64,000 nt of DNA from Cellulosimicrobium cellulans. GTDB lineage: Bacteria > Actinomycetota > Actinomycetes > Actinomycetales > Cellulomonadaceae. The notes beneath the pieces are model-generated. The model was not told where the DNA came from. It did no database searches and saw only the letters and a list, made by a program, of their open reading frames with translations. Position 1 is the stretch's first letter, and every line of letters starts with the position of its first letter. This document shows positions 1 through 8,611 of the stretch, one piece after another. The stretch lies in NCBI RefSeq assembly GCF_006539945.1, contig NZ_BJNZ01000006.1:1-64000 (forward strand). The letters are read 5' to 3'. The translations under genes and the position numbers were made by a program.

Positions 1-28
1 GATGAGGCGATCGGTTCGTGGGCGCGAG

Positions 29-1993
29 TCAGATCGTGGGCAGGAACACCCGCATCGTTCCCGGTCCGTGCTCCGCCCAGCGGTGATAAGGGACGAGCGC
101 GAGAGGGAGTTCCTCGTGCAGGGTCGTGATGGGCGAGGATCTGAGGTAGGGCAGCGTTGAGTGCTCGGTTCGGTGTCGCACGGTTCTGGCTTGGATGACT
201 GCGCCGTCTCCCTCGGGCTGCGGGGGTGTGCCGACGTCGACGCGGACGTTCTCGATCGCCACTCCGGAAGGCAGGTCGGCGGACTCGAGACAGAGGACGA
301 GAGGTCCCCTTTCGATGGCAACGGTGCTGCGCAGGGCGTCGATTTGGGGGTCTGGCCAGGTGAAGCGGGGCTCGACTGGCAGGTCGAGTGTGAGGGTGTC
401 GCCGGTGCGCAAGATGGCGCAGATGGCGGCCCAGCCCGGGGCGATGAGCCGCTCGTGACCGCCGGTGTCGGTGAGCGTCGCCCCGTGCGCCCAACTGGGC
501 ACTCGCAGGCGTAGCGTCACTTCCCGATCAGGAGCGTCAAGGATCGTGACGTGGATGCGTCCGTCTACGGGGTATCTGGTCTCCACGCATACCGAGAGCC
601 GACCACCGAGGTTGAGGCCTACGTCGATCTCGCAGGGTGCGTGCTGGATCAGGGTGAGTTCGTCGCCGTCGATGGTGGCGACGTAGGTCTGCCAGGACGC
701 GAGGGTGCGCGCGACGTTCGTGGGACAGCAGGACACGTCGAACCACGGTGCTCGGAGTCCGCCTTCGGCGCGCGGGTTGACCTCGTCGGCTTGTGCAGTG
801 TTGCCCAGGACACGTTGTTGCAGGGGGTTGGCGTAGAAGAACGCACGACCGTCGGCGCGCGGTGAGGTAGCGATGACGTTGTAGTAGGTGCGTTCCATGA
901 GGTCGGCGTAGCGGACGTCGCCGGTGGCGAGGAAGAGCCTCCAGGACACCATGGTCGAGGCAATGCCGGCGCACGTCTCGCAGTACGCGCGGTCGGGTGG
1001 TAGCTCCCAGTCCTCCCCGAATCCTTCGTCTTGGTGGCGCGACCCCATGCCGCCCGTGAGGTAGGTGCGTCGCTGGACGGTACGTTCCCACTGAGCGGTT
1101 ACGGCCTCGAGAAGGCCATGGTCGTGGGTGTCGACGGCGACATCGACAGCGGCGGTGGCGAGGTAGAGCGCGCGGACGGCGTGTCCGCGCCAGACGTCTG
1201 CTTCGCGCACGGGGATGTCGTCCTGGAAGTAGGCCGGGCTCAGCAGCGGGAGGGGGATCAGCGTGCCGCGTCCTCGGCGTTCGATGAAGAGGCGGGCCTG
1301 CTCGGTGTATCTCGGCTCGTCGAGGGCCCGACCGAGCTCGGCGAGGCCGAGCTCGATCTCGGGGTGGCCGCAGATGCGCTGCTGGCCCTGGTGACCGAAC
1401 TCGCGGCAGACGTGGTCGGCGGCGCGACGGGCGACCTGGACGAGTAGGTCGTCCTCGCCGAACGTGCGCACGCGCGCGACCGCTGCCTGGAGGAGGTGTC
1501 CGGTGCAGTACAGCTCGTGCCCGCGTTCGAGGTCGCTGTAGCGTTCGCGTTGTCCGGGGTGGCCGTAGCAGGTGTTGAGGTAGCCGTCCTCGTCTTGTGC
1601 GGCCGCGACGCGCGTGACGAGGCGGTCGAACGTCGCCGCGAGCGGGCGGGCCCCGGTCCGTGCCTGTTCCCAGGCCATGGCCTCCAGAAGCTTGTAGATC
1701 TCGGAGTCGGAGAACTGCCAGCCGGGGCGCTCGCGCCGGGTGCGGCCGCCTGCAACGGCGTCGAAGTTCGTGATCCATCCCAGCCGTTCCATCCAGGTCA
1801 GGCAGTGCTGGATGGTCGCCCACGCGTTCGTCTCTTGCCGAACGCCCCAGAATCCGCCGGTCAGTCGGACCTCTCCGACCCCGAGCCCGCGCCGGGACTC
1901 CAGGAGCGGGGCGACAGGGCGCGCCCGCGGCGAGCCGGTGCGTCCCTCTGCGTCGAGGCCGAGAGGCGCACCGGCTGGGGTGGGATGGCTCAT
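29..1993 (-). CDS. GH127 beta-L-arabinofuranosidase
   Basis: A 654-residue cytoplasmic protein with no signal peptide. It is expected to release beta-L-arabinofuranose from short imported oligosaccharides. The sequence contains the family's paired cysteines in SCCPTN (Cys422-Cys423) and the upstream YCETC motif. In the characterised GH127 enzyme HypBA1 an equivalent cysteine is the nucleophile and Cys and Glu residues bind zinc. The length is close to HypBA1 (about 658 aa). I start the gene at the ATG that overlaps the upstream GH31 stop codon (ATGA), which indicates translational coupling; the open frame continues upstream inside GH31 but codes for nothing recognisable there. It is the last gene of the arabinoside ABC operon. 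The family is secure; the exact linkage specificity is inferred. Confidence 0.9.
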   Translation of the reverse strand: MSHPTPAGAPLGLDAEGRTGSPRARPVAPLLESRRGLGVGEVRLTGGFWGVRQETNAWATIQHCLTWMERLGWITNFDAVAGGRTRRERPGWQFSDSEIYKLLEAMAWEQARTGARPLAATFDRLVTRVAAAQDEDGYLNTCYGHPGQRERYSDLERGHELYCTGHLLQAAVARVRTFGEDDLLVQVARRAADHVCREFGHQGQQRICGHPEIELGLAELGRALDEPRYTEQARLFIERRGRGTLIPLPLLSPAYFQDDIPVREADVWRGHAVRALYLATAAVDVAVDTHDHGLLEAVTAQWERTVQRRTYLTGGMGSRHQDEGFGEDWELPPDRAYCETCAGIASTMVSWRLFLATGDVRYADLMERTYYNVIATSPRADGRAFFYANPLQQRVLGNTAQADEVNPRAEGGLRAPWFDVSCCPTNVARTLASWQTYVATIDGDELTLIQHAPCEIDVGLNLGGRLSVCVETRYPVDGRIHVTILDAPDREVTLRLRVPSWAHGATLTDTGGHERLIAPGWAAICAILRTGDTLTLDLPVEPRFTWPDPQIDALRSTVAIERGPLVLCLESADLPSGVAIENVRVDVGTPPQPEGDGAVIQARTVRHRTEHSTLPYLRSSPITTLHEELPLALVPYHRWAEHGPGTMRVFLPTI

Positions 1994-4017
1994 GAGCCGA
2001 GGTGTGCGAGCAGCTCGTCGAGGGTCTGGTCGCGCACGAACACGGGCACCACGTCCAACGGTGCGTCGACATCGATCTCGTGCCCGCCGTCGTGAACGGC
2101 TCCCGTCGCGTGCTCCACCCATCGCGCCCCGGCCGGGAGGTAGACGGTACGCCGACGGGCGCCGGCGGTGGTAACAGGCGCGACGAGGATGTCGGGCCCG
2201 TAGAGGTACTGGTCGTCGACGTCCCAGGCGCGGGGGTCCTGGGGGAACTCGTGGAACAGTCCGCGCAGGACCGGCTGTCCGTGCTCGTGGGCTTGGGCCA
2301 TGAGGTGGCGGGTGTAGGGGCGCATCCTCTCGCGCAGCTCGAGGTAGCGCACAAGGATGTCGTAGACGTCCTCGCCAAAGCTCCACAGCTCGTTCGGGCC
2401 TCCCGAGCGCAGTCGGGGGCCGCCGTCGGCCGCGGTGACGTCCTCGTAGGGCAGGCGGTCGCCGTGCATGCGCATGACCGGGCAGAACGCACCGAACTGC
2501 ATCCAGCGGATGAGCAGCTCGTGGAACGCGGGGTCGGTGGAGTCGCCCTGGTGGAAGCCCCCGATGTCGGTGGTGAACCAGGGGATGCCCGCGACGCCCA
2601 TGTGGATTCCGGCGGTGATCTGGCGGCGCAGGTCCTCGAAGGTGGAGTGGATGTCTCCGGACCAGACGAGGACGCCATAGCGCTGACTGCCGGCCCAGGC
2701 GCACCGCACGAGGTTGACCACGTCCTTCTGCCCGGCCTCGACCTGCCCGTCGTAGAACGCACGCGCGTACAGCTGGGGGTAGATGTTGCCGACCTGGGCG
2801 TTGGTGCCGGCGTGGTAGCGGTAGTTGTCGAAGTCGTAGACGCCGTACTCCGGCTCAGCCTCGTCCAGCCAGAACGCTCGGATGCCGTGGTCGTAGTAGT
2901 TCTTCGTCACGATCTCCCACAGGCGGGCCCGGGCGGCGGGGTTGGTGACGTCGTAGAACATCGACGGGCCTTGGAAGCCCATCTGGACGTCCAGGCCGCG
3001 GTCGGCCTTGACGAGGTAGTTGCGCTGGCGGAACTCGGGGAAGTTCTCCGACTGGGTGGAGACCTGGGGCCAGATGGAGACCATGAGCTCGATGCCGAGG
3101 TCGTTGAGCTCGGCGACCATCGCCTTGGGGTCGGGCCAGAACTCCTCGTCGAAGCGGAAGTCTCCCATCTCGGGCCAGTGGAAGAAGTCGGCCACGATGA
3201 CGTCCATCGGCAGGCCGCGGCGCTTGTGCTCGCGGGCTACCTCGAGCAGCTGTTCCTGGTTCCAATAGCGCAGCTTGCACTGCCAGTACCCCAACCCGTA
3301 CTCCGGCATCATCGGCGCGTGACCGGTCGCGTCGGCGTAGGCGCTGGCGATCTGGGCCGGGGTGTCACCGGCGGTGATCCAGTAGTCGAGCTGCTGGGTG
3401 GAGCCGGCGGTCCACTCGGTACGGTTCGCGGCGAACGTGGCCTGTCCGATGGCGGGGTTGTGCCACAAGAAGCCGTAGCCGGCGCTGGACAGCACGAACG
3501 GGACGCTGGCCTGAGAGTTGCGGTGCGCGAGCTCGAAGGTGCTGCCCTTGATGTCGAGGATGTGCTGCTGGTACTGCCCCATCCCGTAGAGCTTCTCGCC
3601 GGGGTTGGGCTCGAAGCTCGCGGTGAGTCGGTGGTCCCCGCCCAGCAGCGGCTGGAACGCCCGGGCGCGGAGCTTGAGCGACCCGCCGGCGCTGAGCTCG
3701 CGCAGCAGCGTGCGCCCGTGGTGGTCGACGAACTCGATCGAGCAGGTGGCGGTGTCGTACCCGGTCTGCTCGTCGTACCCGCGCTTGGCGCGCAGGTGGG
3801 CGCTGATGCGTCCGTTGGTGATCACGGCGTGCTCGTCGCCGGTCGTGATCTGCGCGTCGCGGGTGCCCGGCTCGAGCAGCGCCCAGTCGGCGTCCAGGAC
3901 CTCGCCCATCACCGTGGCCCTCACCCGGAGGCTGTTCGCCCCCCAGGGCTCGACGACGATCGTCTCGCCGTCGCCCCGCCAGATCAGGCGGTGGCCCTCG
4001 ATGTCGAAGGTCCTCAT
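1990..4017 (-). CDS. GH31 family alpha-glycosidase (alpha-xylosidase-like)
   Basis: A 675-residue cytoplasmic retaining glycosidase. It has an N-terminal beta-sandwich (roughly residues 1-220) followed by the GH31 barrel. The nucleophile region FWLDEAEPEYG places the candidate nucleophile at Asp385, and WSGDIHSTFEDL gives the candidate acid/base Asp455. Other family landmarks are GLGYWQCKLRYWNQ and GIPWFTTDIGGF. The WLDEAEPE form of the nucleophile motif differs from the classical DMNE of alpha-glucosidases and is more like alpha-xylosidase or alpha-galactosidase branches of GH31, so the sugar removed is uncertain. A clear AAGGAAG ribosome binding site precedes the ATG. It overlaps GH127 by four bases and lies 85 bp after the permease gene, so the three appear co-transcribed. 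Confidence 0.88.
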   Translation of the reverse strand: MRTFDIEGHRLIWRGDGETIVVEPWGANSLRVRATVMGEVLDADWALLEPGTRDAQITTGDEHAVITNGRISAHLRAKRGYDEQTGYDTATCSIEFVDHHGRTLLRELSAGGSLKLRARAFQPLLGGDHRLTASFEPNPGEKLYGMGQYQQHILDIKGSTFELAHRNSQASVPFVLSSAGYGFLWHNPAIGQATFAANRTEWTAGSTQQLDYWITAGDTPAQIASAYADATGHAPMMPEYGLGYWQCKLRYWNQEQLLEVAREHKRRGLPMDVIVADFFHWPEMGDFRFDEEFWPDPKAMVAELNDLGIELMVSIWPQVSTQSENFPEFRQRNYLVKADRGLDVQMGFQGPSMFYDVTNPAARARLWEIVTKNYYDHGIRAFWLDEAEPEYGVYDFDNYRYHAGTNAQVGNIYPQLYARAFYDGQVEAGQKDVVNLVRCAWAGSQRYGVLVWSGDIHSTFEDLRRQITAGIHMGVAGIPWFTTDIGGFHQGDSTDPAFHELLIRWMQFGAFCPVMRMHGDRLPYEDVTAADGGPRLRSGGPNELWSFGEDVYDILVRYLELRERMRPYTRHLMAQAHEHGQPVLRGLFHEFPQDPRAWDVDDQYLYGPDILVAPVTTAGARRRTVYLPAGARWVEHATGAVHDGGHEIDVDAPLDVVPVFVRDQTLDELLAHLGS

Positions 4018-4102
4018 CGTGTGCTTCCTTTCCGATGGTGCCCACCGCGACGACTGCGTCGCAGCAGGACGTGATGCCCCTGCTGAGGTGAGTGCGTGAC
4101 CG

Positions 4103-4924
4103 CTAGTCCTTGACCGCTCCGGCCGTCACGCCCGCGGCGACGTAGCGCTGCGCGGCGATGAGGAGCAGGGCGGTCGGGATGGAGGCGACCACCGCGGTCG
4201 CCATCATCGGGCCCCATTCCTGGTTCTGGGCGCCGATGTAGTTGTAGATGCCCATCGTGATCGGACGCAGCTCTCCGCCCTCACGGTTGAGGGTCGAGGC
4301 GAAGATGAAGTCCGACCACGCCCACAGGAACGCGAACAGTGACGCGGTCACCATCGAGTTGCGCGAGACCGGGATGACGACCGAGCGGAACGTGCGCCAG
4401 GTCGAGGCGCCGTCGAGCTGGGCCGCCTGGATGAGCTCGCGCGGGATGCCCCGCATGAACGCCGTGAACAGCATGACCGCGAACGGGATCGCGATCGTGG
4501 AGTCGGCGATGATGAGGCCGGGGATCGTGTTGAGCATGCCCAGGCGCGAGTAGATCGAGTAGAAGCCGAGCGACATGACGACGGCCGGGACCATCTGCGC
4601 GACGATCAGGACGAAGCTCAGGGTGTTCCCCCACGGCAGCGCGAGCTTGGCGATCGCGTACGCAGCCGGCATCGCCACGACGAGGGTGAGCACGACCGTG
4701 CCCAGCCCGACGACCAGGCTCGTGCCCAGGTAGGGCAGCTGCTCGGACAGCACCGTGGCGTAGTGACCGAGGGTGAAGTCGAACGGGAGCAGGTCACCGC
4801 GACGGATGGACTCACGCCGCGTGAGGGAGACGTTGACCATCCAGTAGATCGGGAACAGCATCACCGCGGTCAGGGCCAGCGCGATGAGGGTCTTCCACCA
4901 GGTGCGATGCGTGGTGTGCAGCAT
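4103..4924 (-). CDS. Carbohydrate ABC transporter permease (MalG type)
   Basis: A 273-residue inner-membrane permease with six predicted membrane helices. It starts with a hydrophobic segment after MLHTTHRTWWKT and carries the EAA loop that contacts the ATPase (RELIQAAQLDGASTWRTF, about residues 180-197). It pairs with the MalF-like permease encoded immediately upstream; the stop of that gene and the start of this one overlap by one base (TGATG), so the two are translationally coupled. No ATPase gene lies in the operon. That is common for CUT1 importers, which share a genomic MsiK-like ATPase. Its substrate is most likely the oligosaccharide released by the secreted hydrolase of this locus. 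Confidence 0.92.
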   Translation of the reverse strand: MLHTTHRTWWKTLIALALTAVMLFPIYWMVNVSLTRRESIRRGDLLPFDFTLGHYATVLSEQLPYLGTSLVVGLGTVVLTLVVAMPAAYAIAKLALPWGNTLSFVLIVAQMVPAVVMSLGFYSIYSRLGMLNTIPGLIIADSTIAIPFAVMLFTAFMRGIPRELIQAAQLDGASTWRTFRSVVIPVSRNSMVTASLFAFLWAWSDFIFASTLNREGGELRPITMGIYNYIGAQNQEWGPMMATAVVASIPTALLLIAAQRYVAAGVTAGAVKD

Positions 4925-5895
4925 CAGTCCTCCTGCTTGCGTTGCAGTGCGAGGTACAGCAGGCCGAAGGCGAGCGCGACCACCAGCAGGATCGAACCCA
5001 CGGCCGATGCCTCGGAGTACTGGATGGAGGCCGAGGTGCCCTTGCCGAACGCCATCGCGTACGACCAGGTCGCCAACGTCTGCGACGTGCCGGTGCCCAT
5101 CGTCATGATCCAGATGATGTCCACGACCTTGAGCGTGTAAACCAGGCCCAGCAGCAGCGTGATCATTGACACCGGCCGCAGCAGGGGGAAGGTGATGCGC
5201 CAGAACTGCTGCCAGGTGTTCGCGCCGTCCAGCGCCGCCGCCTCGTACAGGTCCCCGGGGATGTTCTGCAGCCCCGAGTACAAGATGACGAGGTTGAACG
5301 GGATCCCGAGCCAGATGTTGGCGATGATGACCGCCGCCAGGGCGTTCTCGGCGTTCAGCCACCAGACCGGGTCCACGCCGAAGAGGCCCAGGAATCGGTT
5401 GAGGATGCCGTTGTCGGCGTTCATCATCCACTGCCAGGTCGTACCCGAGACGATCACCGGCAACAGCCACGGCACGAGGAACATCGCGCGCAGCACGCTG
5501 GACAGTGGGAACGCGCGACGGAAGAACACGGCCAGTCCCAGACCGGCGGCGTACTGCACGATCAGCGAGGCGAACGTGAAGATCGCGGTCTGGATGACGA
5601 TACGGCGGAACCGGTCCTGACCGAGGATGTCGGCGTAGATGTCGAAGCCGACGAACGGGGCCCCGCCGTAGACGAACGTGTTGCGGTCGTACTCGTGCAG
5701 GCTCATCGAGAAGTTTTGGACGAGCGGGTAGACGTAGAACAGCACGAGGTAGATGACCAGGGGCGCCGCGAACGCCACGGCCACCCAACGGGGCGACAGG
5801 CTGGGGCGGCGGCGAGGCTGCCTGGCCGGGCCCACAGGTGGACGGGCCGATTGCGGGCTCGTCCGGGCCGGGGCAGGCATCGTGGGGGACGACAT
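4924..5895 (-). CDS. Carbohydrate ABC transporter permease (MalF type)
   Basis: A 323-residue permease with six predicted helices, a proline- and arginine-rich cytoplasmic N-terminus (about residues 1-35), and the EAA motif DLYEAAALDGANTWQQF (around residue 228). I chose the ATG of MSSPTMPAP because AGGTGA lies at proper spacing before it; a longer open frame upstream is low-complexity and unsupported. It lies between the substrate-binding lipoprotein gene (about 100 bp upstream) and the MalG-type partner, the standard order of a CUT1 sugar importer operon. Confidence 0.92.
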   Translation of the reverse strand: MSSPTMPAPARTSPQSARPPVGPARQPRRRPSLSPRWVAVAFAAPLVIYLVLFYVYPLVQNFSMSLHEYDRNTFVYGGAPFVGFDIYADILGQDRFRRIVIQTAIFTFASLIVQYAAGLGLAVFFRRAFPLSSVLRAMFLVPWLLPVIVSGTTWQWMMNADNGILNRFLGLFGVDPVWWLNAENALAAVIIANIWLGIPFNLVILYSGLQNIPGDLYEAAALDGANTWQQFWRITFPLLRPVSMITLLLGLVYTLKVVDIIWIMTMGTGTSQTLATWSYAMAFGKGTSASIQYSEASAVGSILLVVALAFGLLYLALQRKQED

Positions 5896-5998
5896 GGAGT
5901 TCACCTGACTGACGAATCGGTGGCGGGCGCCAGCGGCGTCCACCTCGCGGCGACGCCCGATGCCCTGAGGCGCGGGCGTCGCCGCCGGGTGTGGCAGA

Positions 5999-7261
5999 TC
6001 AGCTCTCGGCCGCGTCCTTGAAGGCGGTCTCGACCTGGGCGCTGTCACCTGCGGCGTTGAGGGAGGTCTGCAGGGCCTCGCTCAGGCGTGCCGAGACGTC
6101 GACGTACTCCGCCCCGAGCTCGGTCGTGCGGCCCTGCGCGCCCTCGACGATCGGTGCCCACGGCTCCCACAGCGGGTTGGCCGCGACCTGCTCGGCCCGC
6201 ACCTCGGGCTTGGCCGCGAGGTAGCCCAGGGTCTCGTTCGTCTCCAGGAGCTTGTCGCCCTCAGTCAGGCACGAGATGACCGCGGCCGCGTTCGCAAAGT
6301 GGTCCGAGGCGTTCTCCGACTGCACCGGGGCCATGAGGAACTCCCCGCCCGTGGGCACGGGCGCCACTCCCCCGTCCTTGGCCGGGATCGGGATGACGCC
6401 GACCTCGAAGCCGGCGTCGGCCGCGGCCGCGGCGAACCACGACCCGTTCTCGGCGAAGGCGTACTCCCCCGTCAAGAACAGGTCCCACGCCGCCGACTGG
6501 TTGTCCGTGGCCGCGGACTTGGGTGCGTACCCGTTGCCGATCCAGTCCGACATCAGCTGACCGGTGGCAACCGCCTCTGCCGAGCCCAGGTCGGACAGAT
6601 CCGCGCCCGCGCCCCAGTACCACGGCAGCGCCTGGAAGACACCCTCCTCACCGGCGATACCGGAGAAGGTGATGCCCTTGTCGCCGGCCGCGGTGACCGC
6701 CGCCAGCGCATTCTCCAGCGCGGCCCAGTCCGTGATCGACGCCGGGTCGATTCCCGCTGCCGACAGGATGTCCGCGTTGTAGTACAAGCCCAGGGCGTTC
6801 GAGCCGAACGGGATCCCGTAGGTCGTCCCGTCGACCACACCGGGGCCGAGCAGGTTCTCGTCGATCCCACTCGAGTCGATGCCCACCTGGTCCGCGGTCG
6901 CCACCAGGCCGGCGCCCACCGCCTCGGGCATCGCGGGGTTGTCCAGCAGGATCACGTCGGGCGCGTTGCCCTCGCGCACCGAGGTGGTGAGCTGGTTGAT
7001 CAGGTCCGCCGTCGGGGCGGCGGTGCGGGTGATCGTGGACCCCTGCGGCGCGCAGCTCTTGACCAGGGTGTCCCACGGCGTGCCGTCGGTGTGCTGAGGG
7101 TAGGGGTCCCAGAAGGTGATCTCGTCGGTCGTGGTGCCTTCGCTCGCGTCGCCGGTCGCCTCGGGCACGCCCCCGCCGCCCGAACCGCACGCGCTGAGCG
7201 CCAGGCCCACCAGCGTCACCGCACCCAGGGCGGCGATATTCCGCCTGCGCTTCGTTGCCAT
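5999..7261 (-). CDS. ABC transporter sugar-binding lipoprotein
   Basis: A 420-residue extracellular solute-binding protein of family 1. The N-terminus MATKRRRN is followed by a hydrophobic stretch and the lipobox LSAC, so the mature protein should be lipid-anchored at its cysteine (about residue 27). The body shows the usual family features (ITFWDPYP near the start of the fold and a region with NGSWFAAAA in the middle). A strong GGAGGAGAG ribosome binding site precedes the ATG. It is the first gene of the importer operon and lies directly downstream of two palindromic sites for the neighbouring LacI regulator. The ligand is inferred to be an arabinose- or xylose-containing oligosaccharide from the genes around it. 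Confidence 0.92.
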   Translation of the reverse strand: MATKRRRNIAALGAVTLVGLALSACGSGGGGVPEATGDASEGTTTDEITFWDPYPQHTDGTPWDTLVKSCAPQGSTITRTAAPTADLINQLTTSVREGNAPDVILLDNPAMPEAVGAGLVATADQVGIDSSGIDENLLGPGVVDGTTYGIPFGSNALGLYYNADILSAAGIDPASITDWAALENALAAVTAAGDKGITFSGIAGEEGVFQALPWYWGAGADLSDLGSAEAVATGQLMSDWIGNGYAPKSAATDNQSAAWDLFLTGEYAFAENGSWFAAAAADAGFEVGVIPIPAKDGGVAPVPTGGEFLMAPVQSENASDHFANAAAVISCLTEGDKLLETNETLGYLAAKPEVRAEQVAANPLWEPWAPIVEGAQGRTTELGAEYVDVSARLSEALQTSLNAAGDSAQVETAFKDAAES

Positions 7262-7333
7262 CACACTCTCCTCCACATCGAGGGCTGTTCCTGCGTCCCG
7301 GTCCGTCCCGGCAGCTCCGCAGTCCATCCGGTG

Positions 7334-7347
7334 TCGAACCGGTTCGA
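7334..7347. promoter_or_regulatory. LacI-type operator upstream of the importer operon
   Basis: TCGAACCGGTTCGA is a perfect 14-bp palindrome with the central CG typical of LacI-family operators. It lies 72 bp before the binding-protein start codon. The 10-bp core GAACCGGTTC recurs upstream of the secreted hydrolase, which makes it the probable binding site of the LacI regulator encoded between the two. Confidence 0.8.
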
Positions 7348-7367
7348 GTTGAACGTACCGACAATGA

Positions 7368-7404
7368 ATCGAACCGTCAACTCTGTGTGAGGTGACGGTT
7401 CGAT
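7368..7404. promoter_or_regulatory. Inverted GAACCG half-sites in the importer/regulator gap
   Basis: ATCGAACCGTCA (7368-7379) and TGACGGTTCGAT (7393-7404) form a perfect 12-bp inverted repeat with a 13-bp spacer. Each arm contains the half-site TCGAACCG of the nearby operator. It lies after the regulator's stop codon and before the importer. It may be a spaced auxiliary operator or the terminator hairpin of the regulator transcript; the sequence alone does not separate these. Confidence 0.55.
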
Positions 7405-7431
7405 AACGGGGGGACTGCCCGGCAGATCTAG

Positions 7432-8439
7432 CTAGCTCAGCGTGCGCACGCTGCCGCGGTCGGTCAGCTGCGGGGGGACGAGCATGTGCGAGGTGGTCGA
7501 CTCGGCCTGTCCACCCATGCGCTGGGTGAGCAGCCGCACCGCGGACTGCGCCACCATCTCGGGCTGGGACTCCACGGAGGTGTAGGGCAGGGCGAAGAAG
7601 TCGGCAAGCTCGGAGGAGTGCAGGCTGACCACCGACAGGTCCCGGGGCACCTCGAGGCCGGCCTCGTGCAGCACCGTCGGGAGCATCGCGACCGCCCCGT
7701 CGTTGTGGACCAGCAGCGCGGTCGACCCGTCGTGGCGGTGCAGCAGGTCGCGCAAGTCCTGGCGGATCTCGGCCGGCTCGGGCCGACAGTAGTGGTCCAC
7801 GAGCCTGACCCCGAGCCGGCGGGCACGCGCCCGGGCCGCGCGCTCGAACCGCGTGGCGAAGGTGTGCCCGGCCTGGTAGATCTCCTGCGGCCAGCGCACG
7901 AAGGTGACCTCGCGGTGGCCCTTGTCGTGCAGGTGGTTGACCAGTGTCTGCGCCCCGCTCGCGAAGTCCAGGTCGACCGCGTCCAGGCTCGAGCCGTCGG
8001 CCATCCCGACCAGGACCGCCGGGAATCCGGCGGTCTCGATGGGGTCGACGCGCGGGTCGTCGGCGACGACGTTGAGCAGCACCAGTCCGTCGACCTGGTG
8101 CCCGGCGATCGCGCTGCGCACGGCCCGCACACCGTCGCCGTCGGTGATGAGCTGCAGACCGTAACCGGCCTCTCGTGCCGCGTCCGACAGCGCCACCAGG
8201 TAGGCCGCCATAGCCGGCTGGAACTCGGAGTGGTGGAACTGCACGACCACGCCGATGTTCATCGTGCGGGCCGTGGCCAACGCCCGGGCGCTGGAGCGCA
8301 CCGAGAAGTCGAGCCGCTGGATTGCCGCGTTGACCCGGTCCTTGGTCTCCTGCGAGATCGTGCGCTTGCCCGACAGCACGTAGGACACCGTGCTGCGCGA
8401 GACGCCCGCCTCGCGCGCGACATCTCCGATGTTTGCCAT
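7432..8439 (-). CDS. LacI family transcriptional regulator
   Basis: A 335-residue repressor. Its N-terminal helix-turn-helix (MANIGDVAREAGVSRSTVSYVL) and hinge helix (ARALATAR) are followed by a periplasmic-binding-protein-like effector domain from about residue 60 (NIGVVVQF) to the C-terminus. The ATG is preceded by AAGGAGAGG. It is encoded between the importer operon and the divergent secreted hydrolase, and GAACCGGTTC palindromes are found at both promoters, including its own. It is therefore most likely a local sugar-responsive repressor of the entire locus and of itself. Confidence 0.92.
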   Translation of the reverse strand: MANIGDVAREAGVSRSTVSYVLSGKRTISQETKDRVNAAIQRLDFSVRSSARALATARTMNIGVVVQFHHSEFQPAMAAYLVALSDAAREAGYGLQLITDGDGVRAVRSAIAGHQVDGLVLLNVVADDPRVDPIETAGFPAVLVGMADGSSLDAVDLDFASGAQTLVNHLHDKGHREVTFVRWPQEIYQAGHTFATRFERAARARARRLGVRLVDHYCRPEPAEIRQDLRDLLHRHDGSTALLVHNDGAVAMLPTVLHEAGLEVPRDLSVVSLHSSELADFFALPYTSVESQPEMVAQSAVRLLTQRMGGQAESTTSHMLVPPQLTDRGSVRTLS

Positions 8440-8578
8440 GCGCCTCTCCTTCAGCCCGCCCCCGACGGGGGCCCCGCCTGCCGCGGGGATCGACCGGGGG
8501 TCACCTCGCACTGTCGAACAAAGCGAGCCCCCGTCGTGAGTGCACCCTTGACCACTCGTAGACGTCAGGCTAGCGTAA

Positions 8579-8592
8579 TCGAACCGGTTCAC
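8579..8592. promoter_or_regulatory. LacI-type operator between regulator and secreted hydrolase
   Basis: TCGAACCGGTTCAC contains the perfect palindrome GAACCGGTTC (8581-8590), the same core as the operator before the importer. It lies about 140 bp before the regulator start and 20 bp before the first possible start of the secreted hydrolase, so binding could repress both divergent promoters. Confidence 0.78.
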
Positions 8593-8611
8593 CACGTCCA
8601 AGGTCGGACGC

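Noticed and set aside
2002-4074. A 690-codon plus-strand frame over the GH31 gene
   Set aside because: It is the antisense of a clear GH31 coding sequence and has no family features.
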